Source: Porticoccus sp905181945 (lineage in GTDB: Bacteria; Pseudomonadota; Gammaproteobacteria; Pseudomonadales; Porticoccaceae). Taken from it: DNA of 64,000 bases. Under the pieces are notes generated by a model that made no database searches, was not told where the DNA came from, and saw only the letters and a list, made by a program, of their open reading frames with translations. The position numbers were made by a program, and so were the translations under genes. Location of the stretch: assembly GCF_047729555.1 (NCBI RefSeq), contig NZ_CP159825.1:1178001-1242000 (forward strand). The letters run 5' to 3'. Positions 36,413-44,869 of the stretch are shown one piece after another. Within the stretch, counting starts at the first letter, position 1; each line of letters starts with the position of its first letter.

Positions 36413-37714
36413 ATGACTCCTTTGATGAGCAAAGCTATGTCCAGCGACAATAAACAAAAGAAAAATGCTTTTTATGCGCAATCTGGAGGAGTAACTGCCG
36501 TTATTAACGCCAGTGCCTGCGGATTAATTGAAGCGGCTCGAAAGCACTCGGATAAGATTGGTCATGTATATGCGGGTCGCAATGGAATTATTGGTGCTCT
36601 ACGCGAAGATTTAATCGATACCAACAAAGAAACACCAGATGCAATCGCAGGTCTTCGTTACACGCCTTCTGGAGCATTTGGCTCTTGTCGCTATAAACTT
36701 AAGGATTTTGAAGAGAACAAAGCCGAATATGAGAGACTCATCGAAGTCTTTAAAGCACATAATATTGGCTACTTTTTTTACAATGGTGGAGGAGACTCTG
36801 CTGATACTTGCCTTAAAATATCTCAAATAGCAAAGCAAATGAATTACCCAATTCAAGCCATCCACATACCAAAAACGGTGGACAATGACCTACCTTTTAC
36901 GGATTGCTGTCCAGGTTTTGGGTCTGTCGCTAAATACGTTGCCATATCTACCAAAGAAGCTAGTTTAGATGTTGCCTCTATGTGTGAATCCTCTACTAAA
37001 GTGTTTATTCTTGAGGTCATGGGGCGGCATGCAGGTTGGATTGCTGCTGCAAGTGCGCTCGCAGCAGTAGAAGCTGGCGATCCGCCACATATAATTTTAT
37101 TTCCAGAAATTCCTTTTTCCCGAAAAGATTTTCTCGGCCGAGTAGAAGAAGCTGTATCACAACATGGCTACTGTGTGGTCGTTGCGTCAGAAGGGGCCAA
37201 ATACTCAGATGGCTCATTAATTTCAGGATCCTCAAACCAAGATGCATTTGGACATCATCAACTTGGCGGTGTAGCGCCTACACTTGCTAGCATGATTAAA
37301 AGCTCTCTGAATTATAAGTACCACTGGGCTTTAGCTGATTATCTTCAAAGATCTGCTCGTCATATTGCTTCTGCTACTGACGTAGAGCAGGCTTATGCCG
37401 TAGGTCGGGCTGCAGTGGAGTACGCTCTAGCAGGAAAAAATTCGGTTATGGTGACCATTGAACGCAATAAAAGTGCTGATTATTCATGGAGCTTAGGTGA
37501 GGCACCTTTAGTAAATATAGCCAATCAAGAAAAAAAGATGCCAAAAAATTATATTACCAAAGATGGGTATGGTGTCACACAAGAAGGAAAGGACTATCTT
37601 TCTCCGCTTATTCAAGGGGAAGATTACCCGCCCTACAAAAATGGAGTACCTCAGTATACAAAGCTAGCAAACATACCCGTGAAGAAAAAAATTGGGGGTG
37701 ACTTCAAGGTTTAG
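36413..37714 (+). CDS. pfp: 6-phosphofructokinase, pyrophosphate-dependent type
   Basis: This phosphofructokinase-family protein of about 433 residues has AQSGGVTAVINAS, YAGRNGIIGAL, YNGGGDSADTCLK and IPKTVDNDLPFTDCCPGFGSVAKY. MGRHAGWIAAA follows. The Lys in PKTVDND replaces the Gly of ATP-dependent enzymes and is the usual mark of PPi use. This subfamily (as in Xanthomonas and methanotrophs) carries GGGDS or GGNDS at the phosphate-donor site. It would work reversibly between glycolysis and gluconeogenesis. The ATG at 36413 is chosen; 36425 or 36437 are possible. It is divergent from mpl. Confidence 0.88.
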   Translation: MTPLMSKAMSSDNKQKKNAFYAQSGGVTAVINASACGLIEAARKHSDKIGHVYAGRNGIIGALREDLIDTNKETPDAIAGLRYTPSGAFGSCRYKLKDFEENKAEYERLIEVFKAHNIGYFFYNGGGDSADTCLKISQIAKQMNYPIQAIHIPKTVDNDLPFTDCCPGFGSVAKYVAISTKEASLDVASMCESSTKVFILEVMGRHAGWIAAASALAAVEAGDPPHIILFPEIPFSRKDFLGRVEEAVSQHGYCVVVASEGAKYSDGSLISGSSNQDAFGHHQLGGVAPTLASMIKSSLNYKYHWALADYLQRSARHIASATDVEQAYAVGRAAVEYALAGKNSVMVTIERNKSADYSWSLGEAPLVNIANQEKKMPKNYITKDGYGVTQEGKDYLSPLIQGEDYPPYKNGVPQYTKLANIPVKKKIGGDFKV

Positions 37715-37875
37715 ATCTATTAAACGGCTTGCACATCACCCTAAAAACTGACTTTTTTCTAACGGTTATGAGTATTTGTGCAATTTAAAACATATCCCAA
37801 TTATCAGTATGGTGCTGTCATCACCTCTTCTGTCATAATGCACAATCTAATAATAAATACCTGAGGGATAACCAG

Positions 37876-40533
37876 ATGTCTAAACGGTTGCTGGCAGTCT
37901 ATGAAAGTTTAATTTTACGTCGCCCTGTGGCCTCGATAATATTTGTCATATTGGTCGCTATAGGAATGGCTTTTGGTCTACCAAATTTCAAACTAGATGC
38001 TTCGGCAGATTCTCTGACTCTGGAAAATGATACTTCTCTTGCTTATTATCGAGAAGCCCTACAGCGCTACGGCAGTAGCGATTTTCTAGTAGTAACATAC
38101 ACTCCCTATGAAGGTGATTTGTTTGATGACGACTCACTCGACACCCTGTACGAAATGCACAAAGAACTAGAAAAAATTGATGGTGTCGCTAACGTCATAT
38201 CGATGATGAACGTGCCATTATTGTATAGCCCTAAAATCACCGTATCACAACTGAAAGACCCGCCACGCACGCTGTTGCTGCCAGATATTGATAAAACTAT
38301 GGTTCGTAAAGAGTTTCTAGAAAGCCCCATCTATAAAGAGATGATTCTAAGCCAAGATGGTCAAACTACCGCAATACTTGCCACGATGAAACTAGATGAA
38401 AAATACCTATCGCTGGTTGGTGCTCGAGACACCCTGAGAATTAAACGCGACACTGAAGGATTGAATCCTGAAGAGGTAATCGAGCTAGACAATGTCAGTA
38501 AAGAATTTCTCGATTACCGAACTCTTCGTGCCACAGAAGAACATAAAAGAGTTGCAGAGATACGTGAAAAAATGTCTAGATTTAAAGGAAAAGCCCAAGT
38601 ATTTTTAGGCGGTCCCAGCATGATAACAGCCGATATGGTTGACTTCATCAGGAGCGATTTAAATATTTTTGGTACCGGTATTCTATTATTTATCATCGCA
38701 ACTTTAGCTATTATTTTTCGACAAATTCGCTGGGTTGTGCTTCCGCTCATAACTTGTGTTCTATCTGTAGAGATAATACTCGGCTACCTAAGCTGGATTG
38801 ATTGGCGCCTTACTGTTATCTCTTCAAACTTTGTAGCACTACTATTAATCATAACCTTGGCGATCACTATCCATTTGATTGTACGCTACAGAGAATTACT
38901 AAAAGATGGACCAAATCGCGATCAAATTGACCTCGTGCGCGACACAGTTACGCATATGATTCTCCCATGCGTCTATACTGTATTGACTACGGCAGTAGCT
39001 TTTATTTCCTTGGTGGTCAGTGATATTCGACCAGTTATTGATTTCGGTTGGATGATGACAATGGGGATTGTTTTAGCTCTTATTCTTGCATTCATAATAA
39101 TCCCAGCAGGAATGATAATACTGGGTAAGGGAAAAAACACGGATTCGGGTGACAATTCTGCGACCTTTACGCTCTATTTCTCACGCTTTACAGAAAAACA
39201 TGGCAACTTAGTGCTAGGGCTTGCATTAACTGCAGGCTTAATAAGTGCTTGGGGTATGTCTCAATTGCAAGTGGAAAATCGTTTCATAGATTATTTTCGT
39301 GCCCATACAGAAATACACCAAGGATTGTCTGTAATTGACGCCAAGTTAGGTGGTACCACCCCTCTAGAAATTATTTTAGATGCACCACCGCCGATAGATG
39401 ACGGCTCTCTGAGTTTTGATGAAATAATGGCCTCAAGTGGAGAAAGCAAAACTGCTCCCACTGATGACCCATATGGTGATCCATTTGCTGGAGCCTATGA
39501 AAATAGCGCTGAAGATGTTACATCTAACGTTGCCGAGGCATATGATCCTTTTGCTGGGATGTATGAAGATGAAGCACCAGCAGAATCAGCTGATGATCCT
39601 TTTGCTGGGATGTATGAAGACGAAACACCAGCAGAAGTCGATGTTGTTGAGGATAGCTACTGGCTGACAAGTGCAGGAATAGAGGATATCCGGAAGATAC
39701 ATCTTTATCTAGAATCCCTGCCAGAAATTGGTAAAGTTAGCTCGCTAGTAACGGTTACAGATGTTGCTTCTGACCTATCTGGCCATAAGCTTAACGATCT
39801 TGAGCTTGCTTTTATGTCCTTAATGCTATCAAAAGAAAACGCTGAGCTTCTTCTTAATCCTTACATAGATGAGAAAAATAATCAGGCACGCATCACTATG
39901 CGCGTTAACGAAACACAAGGGGATTTAAATCGACAGCAACTATTAAATAAAATTCGTTTATTTGCTGTTTCTGAAGCTGGTTTTAAAGAAGAGCAGGTTC
40001 ACTTCACTGGTATATTGGTTCTTTATAATAATATGCTACAGAGCCTATTCCACTCTCAAATTATGACCATGGGCACAGTGTTCATTGGCATAATGACAAT
40101 GTTTCTGATCTTGTTTCGCTCGATCTCTATATCCTTTATTGCTATTGTCCCCAATTTTTTAGCTGCAGGTGTAGTTCTTGGAGGCATGGGAATTGCTGGC
40201 ATCCCTCTTGATATGATGACAATCACAATAGCAGCCATCACGGTAGGTATCGGGGTTGATCATGCAATTCACTATATAACTCGGTTTAAGCGAGAATTTG
40301 AGGTCGATGGTGACTATGTTGCATCGATGCATAGGGCTCATGCCAGCATTGGTCGTGCACTGTTCTATACAGCGATCACTATTATTATGGGCTTCTCCAT
40401 CCTAGCCTTATCTAACTTTATTCCATCTGTATATTTTGGACTACTGACAGCCCTAGCAATGTTAGCAGCATTGCTAGGCTCAATGACGTTGCTACCTAAG
40501 TTGATTTTGACATTCAAGCCACTAGGCAAGTAA
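37876..40533 (+). CDS. RND/MMPL-family transporter with internal repeat in second periplasmic loop
   Basis: This is an 885-residue inner-membrane exporter-like protein in two halves. Each half has a membrane segment, a large periplasmic loop and a block of five membrane segments of the sterol-sensing/MMPL type (clusters near residues 260-420 and 715-880). The conserved acidic pore residues of RND pumps are suggested by GVDHAIHYITRFKRE (near 795). The second periplasmic loop has an acidic insert (about residues 531-595) with DPYGDPFAGAYE, then DPFAGMYEDE twice. A GAGGGATAAC site precedes the ATG. The substrate is unknown; relatives include hopanoid or lipid transporters. It stands alone. Confidence 0.82.
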   Translation: MSKRLLAVYESLILRRPVASIIFVILVAIGMAFGLPNFKLDASADSLTLENDTSLAYYREALQRYGSSDFLVVTYTPYEGDLFDDDSLDTLYEMHKELEKIDGVANVISMMNVPLLYSPKITVSQLKDPPRTLLLPDIDKTMVRKEFLESPIYKEMILSQDGQTTAILATMKLDEKYLSLVGARDTLRIKRDTEGLNPEEVIELDNVSKEFLDYRTLRATEEHKRVAEIREKMSRFKGKAQVFLGGPSMITADMVDFIRSDLNIFGTGILLFIIATLAIIFRQIRWVVLPLITCVLSVEIILGYLSWIDWRLTVISSNFVALLLIITLAITIHLIVRYRELLKDGPNRDQIDLVRDTVTHMILPCVYTVLTTAVAFISLVVSDIRPVIDFGWMMTMGIVLALILAFIIIPAGMIILGKGKNTDSGDNSATFTLYFSRFTEKHGNLVLGLALTAGLISAWGMSQLQVENRFIDYFRAHTEIHQGLSVIDAKLGGTTPLEIILDAPPPIDDGSLSFDEIMASSGESKTAPTDDPYGDPFAGAYENSAEDVTSNVAEAYDPFAGMYEDEAPAESADDPFAGMYEDETPAEVDVVEDSYWLTSAGIEDIRKIHLYLESLPEIGKVSSLVTVTDVASDLSGHKLNDLELAFMSLMLSKENAELLLNPYIDEKNNQARITMRVNETQGDLNRQQLLNKIRLFAVSEAGFKEEQVHFTGILVLYNNMLQSLFHSQIMTMGTVFIGIMTMFLILFRSISISFIAIVPNFLAAGVVLGGMGIAGIPLDMMTITIAAITVGIGVDHAIHYITRFKREFEVDGDYVASMHRAHASIGRALFYTAITIIMGFSILALSNFIPSVYFGLLTALAMLAALLGSMTLLPKLILTFKPLGK
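39544..39636 (+). repeat. 51-bp tandem duplication inside the RND transporter
   Basis: Two copies of a unit beginning GATCCTTTTGCTGGGATG start at 39544 and 39595. Over 42 bp they differ at only two bases, encoding DPFAGMYEDE.PAE twice. A more diverged third copy (DPFAGAYE) lies at 39478. The DNA-level identity points to a recent tandem duplication. Confidence 0.85.
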
Positions 40534-40541
40534 TACCAACT

Positions 40542-40578
40542 AGCAACACCAGAGCTTGTTTGAAGTCCTGGTGTTGCT
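40542..40578 (+). terminator. 11-bp perfect hairpin after the RND transporter gene
   Basis: AGCAACACCAG (40542-40552) and CTGGTGTTGCT (40568-40578) form a perfect stem with a 15-nt loop, just after the transporter stop codon. No T-run follows, so it is either a factor-assisted terminator or an mRNA-stabilising stem. Confidence 0.45.
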
Positions 40579-40678
40579 GCATTGATTCTGCCTATAAATC
40601 ATTACTAAGCTGCGAAAGATTTATGATGCAGGCAGGGCTATAATAAGCGGTACTGAAAATATCAACATATAGGATTTT

Positions 40679-41932
40679 ATGGATATCAAATCTTACATAA
40701 GACAGCTAGGCAGACAGGCTCGGGTTGCTTCAAAAGTAATCTCTTCCGCTAGTGCAGATACAAAAAAATTGGCGCTATTATCTATTGCAGAAGCTCTTAA
40801 TGAGAATCGTCAAAATATCTTAGTCGCGAATGCTGTCGATTTAGATAAGGCCCAAGCTAATGGTCTAGATTCGGCTTTAATGGATCGATTAGAACTTAAC
40901 GACGCAAGAATAGGCAGTATGATTGAAGGTATTAATCAAGTGTCCGAACTGCCAGACCCAATTGGAGAAATCACAGATTTAACCAGCAGACCTAGCGGTA
41001 TCAAGTTAGGAAAAATGCGGGTGCCTCTCGGTGTAATTGGAATTATTTATGAATCGCGCCCCAATGTAACTGTTGATGCTGCTAGCCTATGCCTGAAATC
41101 AGGGAATGCCACTATTTTACGTGGTGGCAGTGAAGCCATCAAATCGAATCAAGCAATTGCAACCTGTATCAAGCAAGGTCTATCTGCCGTAGGACTCCCA
41201 GAATCTATTGTGCAGATAATTGAAACTGCTGACAGAGAAGCGGTAGGCGAACTCATCACAATGTCAGACTATGTTGATGTCATTGTTCCTCGCGGAGGAA
41301 AAGGGCTGATTAAGCGCATCAGCCAAGATGCAAAAATTCCCGTCATCAAGCATCTAGATGGTATTTGCCATGTATATATCGACGATAAAGCCAACCTGGA
41401 TATGGCTTTTAATATTGCATTAAACTCCAAAACTCATCGTTACGGTGTCTGCAATGCCATGGAGACCTTGCTAGTTGCAGAAAATATTGCTGCAGATATT
41501 CTCCCCCGATTGGCTAGCGCCTACGAAGAAAAAAATGTTGAGCTAAGAGGGTGTGAAATTACTCAGCAGCTAATTAGATGCAGCGCAGCAAGGGAAGAGG
41601 ACTGGAGTACAGAGTTTTTAGCGCCGATCCTCTCCATCAAAGTAGTGAAAAATATCGAGGTAGCCATCGCCCATATCACCCATTATGGCTCACAACACAC
41701 TGACTCTATTGTCACAGAAGATGACTCAAGAGCACTTCATTTTATCAAAGCAGTGGATTCAAGCTCTGTGATGCACAATACCTCAACTCGATTTGCCGAT
41801 GGTTTTGAATACGGTCTTGGTGCAGAAATTGGTATTTCTACTGACAAAATTCACGTCAGAGGCCCAGTAGGACTAGAAGGCTTAACTTCACAAAAGTGGG
41901 TTGTATTTGGTCATGGTGAAATTCGTCAATAA
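40679..41932 (+). CDS. proA: Glutamate-5-semialdehyde dehydrogenase (gamma-glutamyl phosphate reductase)
   Basis: ProA reduces gamma-glutamyl phosphate to glutamate semialdehyde with NADPH in proline synthesis. The 417-residue aldehyde-dehydrogenase-fold protein shows VIYESRPNVTVDAASLCLKSGN, VPRGGKGLI, the catalytic Cys in RYGVCNAMETLLV (near 258) and LGAEIGISTDKIHVRGPVGLEGLT. It is followed by nadD-rsfS-rlmH, the usual gammaproteobacterial operon. proB is not in the window. Confidence 0.97.
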   Translation: MDIKSYIRQLGRQARVASKVISSASADTKKLALLSIAEALNENRQNILVANAVDLDKAQANGLDSALMDRLELNDARIGSMIEGINQVSELPDPIGEITDLTSRPSGIKLGKMRVPLGVIGIIYESRPNVTVDAASLCLKSGNATILRGGSEAIKSNQAIATCIKQGLSAVGLPESIVQIIETADREAVGELITMSDYVDVIVPRGGKGLIKRISQDAKIPVIKHLDGICHVYIDDKANLDMAFNIALNSKTHRYGVCNAMETLLVAENIAADILPRLASAYEEKNVELRGCEITQQLIRCSAAREEDWSTEFLAPILSIKVVKNIEVAIAHITHYGSQHTDSIVTEDDSRALHFIKAVDSSSVMHNTSTRFADGFEYGLGAEIGISTDKIHVRGPVGLEGLTSQKWVVFGHGEIRQ

Positions 41933-41956
41933 ACTTGCTATTCGAGCAAACAATAT

Positions 41957-42628
41957 ATGCCCTTAAGACCCCATGGTATAGGTCTATTTGGTGGGACTTT
42001 TGACCCTATTCATGTAGGGCATTTAAGGACTGCCCTGGAGTTGAAGCAAGCATTCAACCTTGAAGAAATGCGCATGATACCTAGCGCTTGGCCCCCTCAT
42101 AGACTGACTCCTTTTGGTAGCGTAAACCACCGACTCAAAATGCTTCAACTTGCTTTAAGTGAGCAAGTGGAGCAAGGGTTGATTGCTGATGATATAGAGC
42201 TTGGTAGGAGTGGACCTTCTTATACTTTAGATACTCTTTCAGAAATTCGCGCACGGGTTGGAATAGAGGCGTCGATCTGCCTTTGTTTGGGAATAGACTC
42301 TTTTGCAGATATAAATACCTGGGATAAATGGCGTAGCCTTCTTGATATTGCACATATCGTAGTGGCCAAACGTCCAGGCTGGGGTGAACCAAAAAATCAA
42401 GAAGTACTAGAATTCATGAAAAAGTGGAGGGCTACTAGCATAAAGCAATTTCATGAAGCTCCGGCAGGAAAGATTTTTATTATGAAGACGACTCCATTGC
42501 GTATCTCATCAACAGAAATTCGCAGCGCACTTCTGAAAAAAGAACCTACTTCCTGTCTGCTGCCAGATACAGTAGCTAACTACATAAAAGAAAATGAACT
42601 TTATCAGAAAACACGGGATATTCTATGA
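41957..42628 (+). CDS. nadD: Nicotinate-nucleotide adenylyltransferase
   Basis: NadD adenylates nicotinate mononucleotide in NAD synthesis. The 223-residue nucleotidyltransferase has GLFGGTFDPIHVGHLR (the H-x-G-H motif, residues about 9-24) and the C-terminal PLRISSTEIRSAL (ISSTxIR) motif near 175. Its stop overlaps the rsfS start (ATGA), indicating coupling. The start is ATG 41957. Confidence 0.96.
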   Translation: MPLRPHGIGLFGGTFDPIHVGHLRTALELKQAFNLEEMRMIPSAWPPHRLTPFGSVNHRLKMLQLALSEQVEQGLIADDIELGRSGPSYTLDTLSEIRARVGIEASICLCLGIDSFADINTWDKWRSLLDIAHIVVAKRPGWGEPKNQEVLEFMKKWRATSIKQFHEAPAGKIFIMKTTPLRISSTEIRSALLKKEPTSCLLPDTVANYIKENELYQKTRDIL

Positions 42629-42972
42629 AAAAAAAACTAATCAATATCGTACTTGATGCTCTTGAAGAGGTGAAAGGTAAAGATATCATCACACTTGATG
42701 TTACCCGTTTAACAGACGTTATGGATACCATGATTGTCGCCAGCGGTAGTTCAAATCGTCAGGTGAAAGCGCTCGCAAATACTGTCATCGAAGATGCCAA
42801 AAAAGCAGGATTTCAACCAATGGGCGTAGAAGGTATGGAAAGTGGTGAGTGGGTTCTGGTCGACCTAGGTGATATAGTTGTGCATCTCATGCATCCGACC
42901 ACAAGAGAGTTTTATGAATTAGAAAAATTATGGTCAATCCGTCCAAACGATCCTATCCTTGCAAGTGAATAA
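42625..42972 (+). CDS. rsfS: Ribosomal silencing factor RsfS
   Basis: RsfS binds uL14 on the 50S subunit and blocks subunit joining when nutrients are scarce. The 115-residue protein shows the family pattern ALEEVKGKDIITLDV, MIVASGSSNRQVKALA, GVEGMESGEWVLVDLGDIVVHLM and REFYELEKLW. It overlaps nadD by four bases. Confidence 0.95.
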   Translation: MKKKLINIVLDALEEVKGKDIITLDVTRLTDVMDTMIVASGSSNRQVKALANTVIEDAKKAGFQPMGVEGMESGEWVLVDLGDIVVHLMHPTTREFYELEKLWSIRPNDPILASE

Positions 42973-42990
42973 CCTTAGAAACACAATAAT

Positions 42991-43458
42991 ATGCGTATAA
43001 AAATCATAGCCATAGGTGCCAAGATGTCCGACTGGATTGAAGCTGGCTGCAATGAGTACTTAAAGCGTATGCCCTCTGAGCTAAATCTTGAAATTATTGA
43101 ACTACCCATGGGTCACCGTGGAAAAGGTGCTGACGTCCAGCGTGCTATTGCGCGAGAAGGAGAGGTCATGCTGAAGGCAATAGGAGTGAGCGATCAAGTT
43201 ATCGCTTTAGACATACACGGAAAATACTGGAGCACTGAGCAGCTTGCAATAAATCTAGATCAATGGCAGCTCTCAGGTGACAATTTCAGCCTGTTGGTTG
43301 GCGGTCCAGACGGGCTGGCACAAGATTGCATCAAGCGAGCAAACAGCCAATGGTCGCTTTCGCCGCTCACCCTTCCTCACCCGTTAGTGCGTATCTTGCT
43401 AGTCGAACAATTCTATCGTGCAGCAACCATTAATGCCGGACACCCCTATCATCGTTAG
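42991..43458 (+). CDS. rlmH: 23S rRNA (pseudouridine1915-N3)-methyltransferase
   Basis: RlmH methylates pseudouridine 1915 of 23S rRNA in intact 70S ribosomes. It is a 155-residue SPOUT enzyme with the SAM-binding knot motifs LLVGGPDGLA and LPHPLVRILLVEQFYRAATINAGHPYHR at the C-terminus. It ends the proA-nadD-rsfS-rlmH run. mrdA and rodA, which usually follow, are absent here, and the next gene is convergent. Confidence 0.96.
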   Translation: MRIKIIAIGAKMSDWIEAGCNEYLKRMPSELNLEIIELPMGHRGKGADVQRAIAREGEVMLKAIGVSDQVIALDIHGKYWSTEQLAINLDQWQLSGDNFSLLVGGPDGLAQDCIKRANSQWSLSPLTLPHPLVRILLVEQFYRAATINAGHPYHR

Positions 43459-43472
43459 TGAAAATATTTATA

Positions 43473-43826
43473 TTAAGTCGGTTGTGCCTGCTTCTTAAGT
43501 TTAAAATCAAGCTCGCGTTTCTCTTTTCGATTTAACTCTTCTTCCTGGAATGCATGATTAAGTTTTGTTAGAGCAGTGGCTACGGACTGATCAATAAGCA
43601 TGCCGTCATATTCTCCAGAAACAATATTACTTTTTCCTGATTTATCGCCATCAGAGGTGACTAATACTTCGGCATAATGGCCGCAGAGGGATTTAAGAAC
43701 TAACTCTACATGAGCGTATTTTGGATGTTCTTTTTCTGACATAACCTTGCATTCTGAATATTTAAACTCTATATCATCTACTACGAAAATAAGATCATCA
43801 AAAGAAGTGCATTTAAACTTTGTCAT
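43473..43826 (-). CDS. Hypothetical protein
   Basis: I do not recognise this 117-residue protein. It has no signal peptide or membrane segment. The N-terminal half looks beta-rich with several Cys residues (KCTSFDDLIFVVDDIEFKY, KYAHVELVLKSLCGHYAEVLV). The C-terminus is a charged helix (NHAFQEEELNRKEKRELDFK). It is convergent with rlmH, 14 bp away, and transcribed in the same direction as yhdP-nitrilase but 170 bp further on. The protein is plausibly a real gene because the frame fills the gap and has an ATG start. No function can be assigned. Confidence 0.6.
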   Translation of the reverse strand: MTKFKCTSFDDLIFVVDDIEFKYSECKVMSEKEHPKYAHVELVLKSLCGHYAEVLVTSDGDKSGKSNIVSGEYDGMLIDQSVATALTKLNHAFQEEELNRKEKRELDFKLKKQAQPT

Positions 43827-43996
43827 TATATTAATTACCTTTTGTCCACTTAAAGTTCACATCAAATCATCAATTGTTGACTTGAAAGAATCTGCCGCTA
43901 TTAGTTTTAATTATGGCGTAATAATGGAACTGAATTTTATATCTATTCAATAGTGTGTGCTAGCCCTATAAGTAAACCATAAAAGTTTTTCTAACT

Positions 43997-44869
43997 TTAC
44001 TCTGCACTGGACAGCGGCTTTGCGATACTAAATTGTCTATGTTTATGTACAGGCATTTTATTACGAAGATCATTTAGGTAGCTTAAATCAATATCAGCCA
44101 CAACCACTCCAGAGCCGCCTTCCAGCTGGCCAACTATTGTACCCCATGGGTCAATAATTGCTGATCCCCCCCAAGTTGGCTGTTTAGGGTGGTCTCTGTC
44201 GCCCATGTTGGCACCGACAACATACGCAAGGTTTTCAACTGCCCGTGCTCTTAACAGCAGACTCCAGTGAGCTTTGCCAGTTTTTGTAGTGAATGCAGAC
44301 GGTATAACGATTATTTCAGCGCCTTGCCCCACAATATAACGAAACAATTCTGGGAAGCGTAAGTCATAACAAACAGCTATTCCCACCCTGCCGATTGGGG
44401 TATCCACTACAACTGGTGAGCTTCCCGGGCTATATTCGGAAGATTCACAATAATTACCTTTAGCATCATCGATCTGCGCATCAAAAAGATGCATCTTCCG
44501 ATAGCAAGATACCTCAATCCCCTTGCTGTCAACTACAAAGCAGCTCGCGGATGTGAGGCTACTGTCATTAAGGTCTGAGAGAGAGGGCTCTTTTACTGGA
44601 ATTGTGCCGCCCACAATCCAAACTTTATACTTACTTGCCTGCTCTGCTAAAAATTTTCGTGCAGGGCCTATAGATTTTTCTATTTCGGCAATATTTTGAA
44701 TTTCTTTACAGCCAAGATAAGCGAAATTTTCAGGAAGTACTAACAATTCGGCTCCTCTGCTAACTGCTGATTGAATTAATAACTCAGCCTGATCTAAATT
44801 GGCACCAAGATCTGCACCGCTAGTCATTTGAATAGAGGCCACTTTTCGCAATAAAGCTGTATTACTCAC
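43997..44869 (-). CDS. Carbon-nitrogen hydrolase (nitrilase superfamily, Nit1/deaminated glutathione amidase-like)
   Basis: This 290-residue nitrilase-fold amidase has the Glu-Lys-Cys triad in LVLPENFAYLG (about 45), CYRKMHLFD (about 122) and VGIAVCYDLRFPELFR (about 166). The family includes deaminated-glutathione amidase and omega-amidase-type repair enzymes, and the substrate here is inferred only. The start is GTG, overlapping the yhdP stop by one base (TAGTG). The yhdP-nitrilase order is conserved in pseudomonads, where tldD usually follows; tldD is absent here. Confidence 0.92.
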   Translation of the reverse strand: MSNTALLRKVASIQMTSGADLGANLDQAELLIQSAVSRGAELLVLPENFAYLGCKEIQNIAEIEKSIGPARKFLAEQASKYKVWIVGGTIPVKEPSLSDLNDSSLTSASCFVVDSKGIEVSCYRKMHLFDAQIDDAKGNYCESSEYSPGSSPVVVDTPIGRVGIAVCYDLRFPELFRYIVGQGAEIIVIPSAFTTKTGKAHWSLLLRARAVENLAYVVGANMGDRDHPKQPTWGGSAIIDPWGTIVGQLEGGSGVVVADIDLSYLNDLRNKMPVHKHRQFSIAKPLSSAE

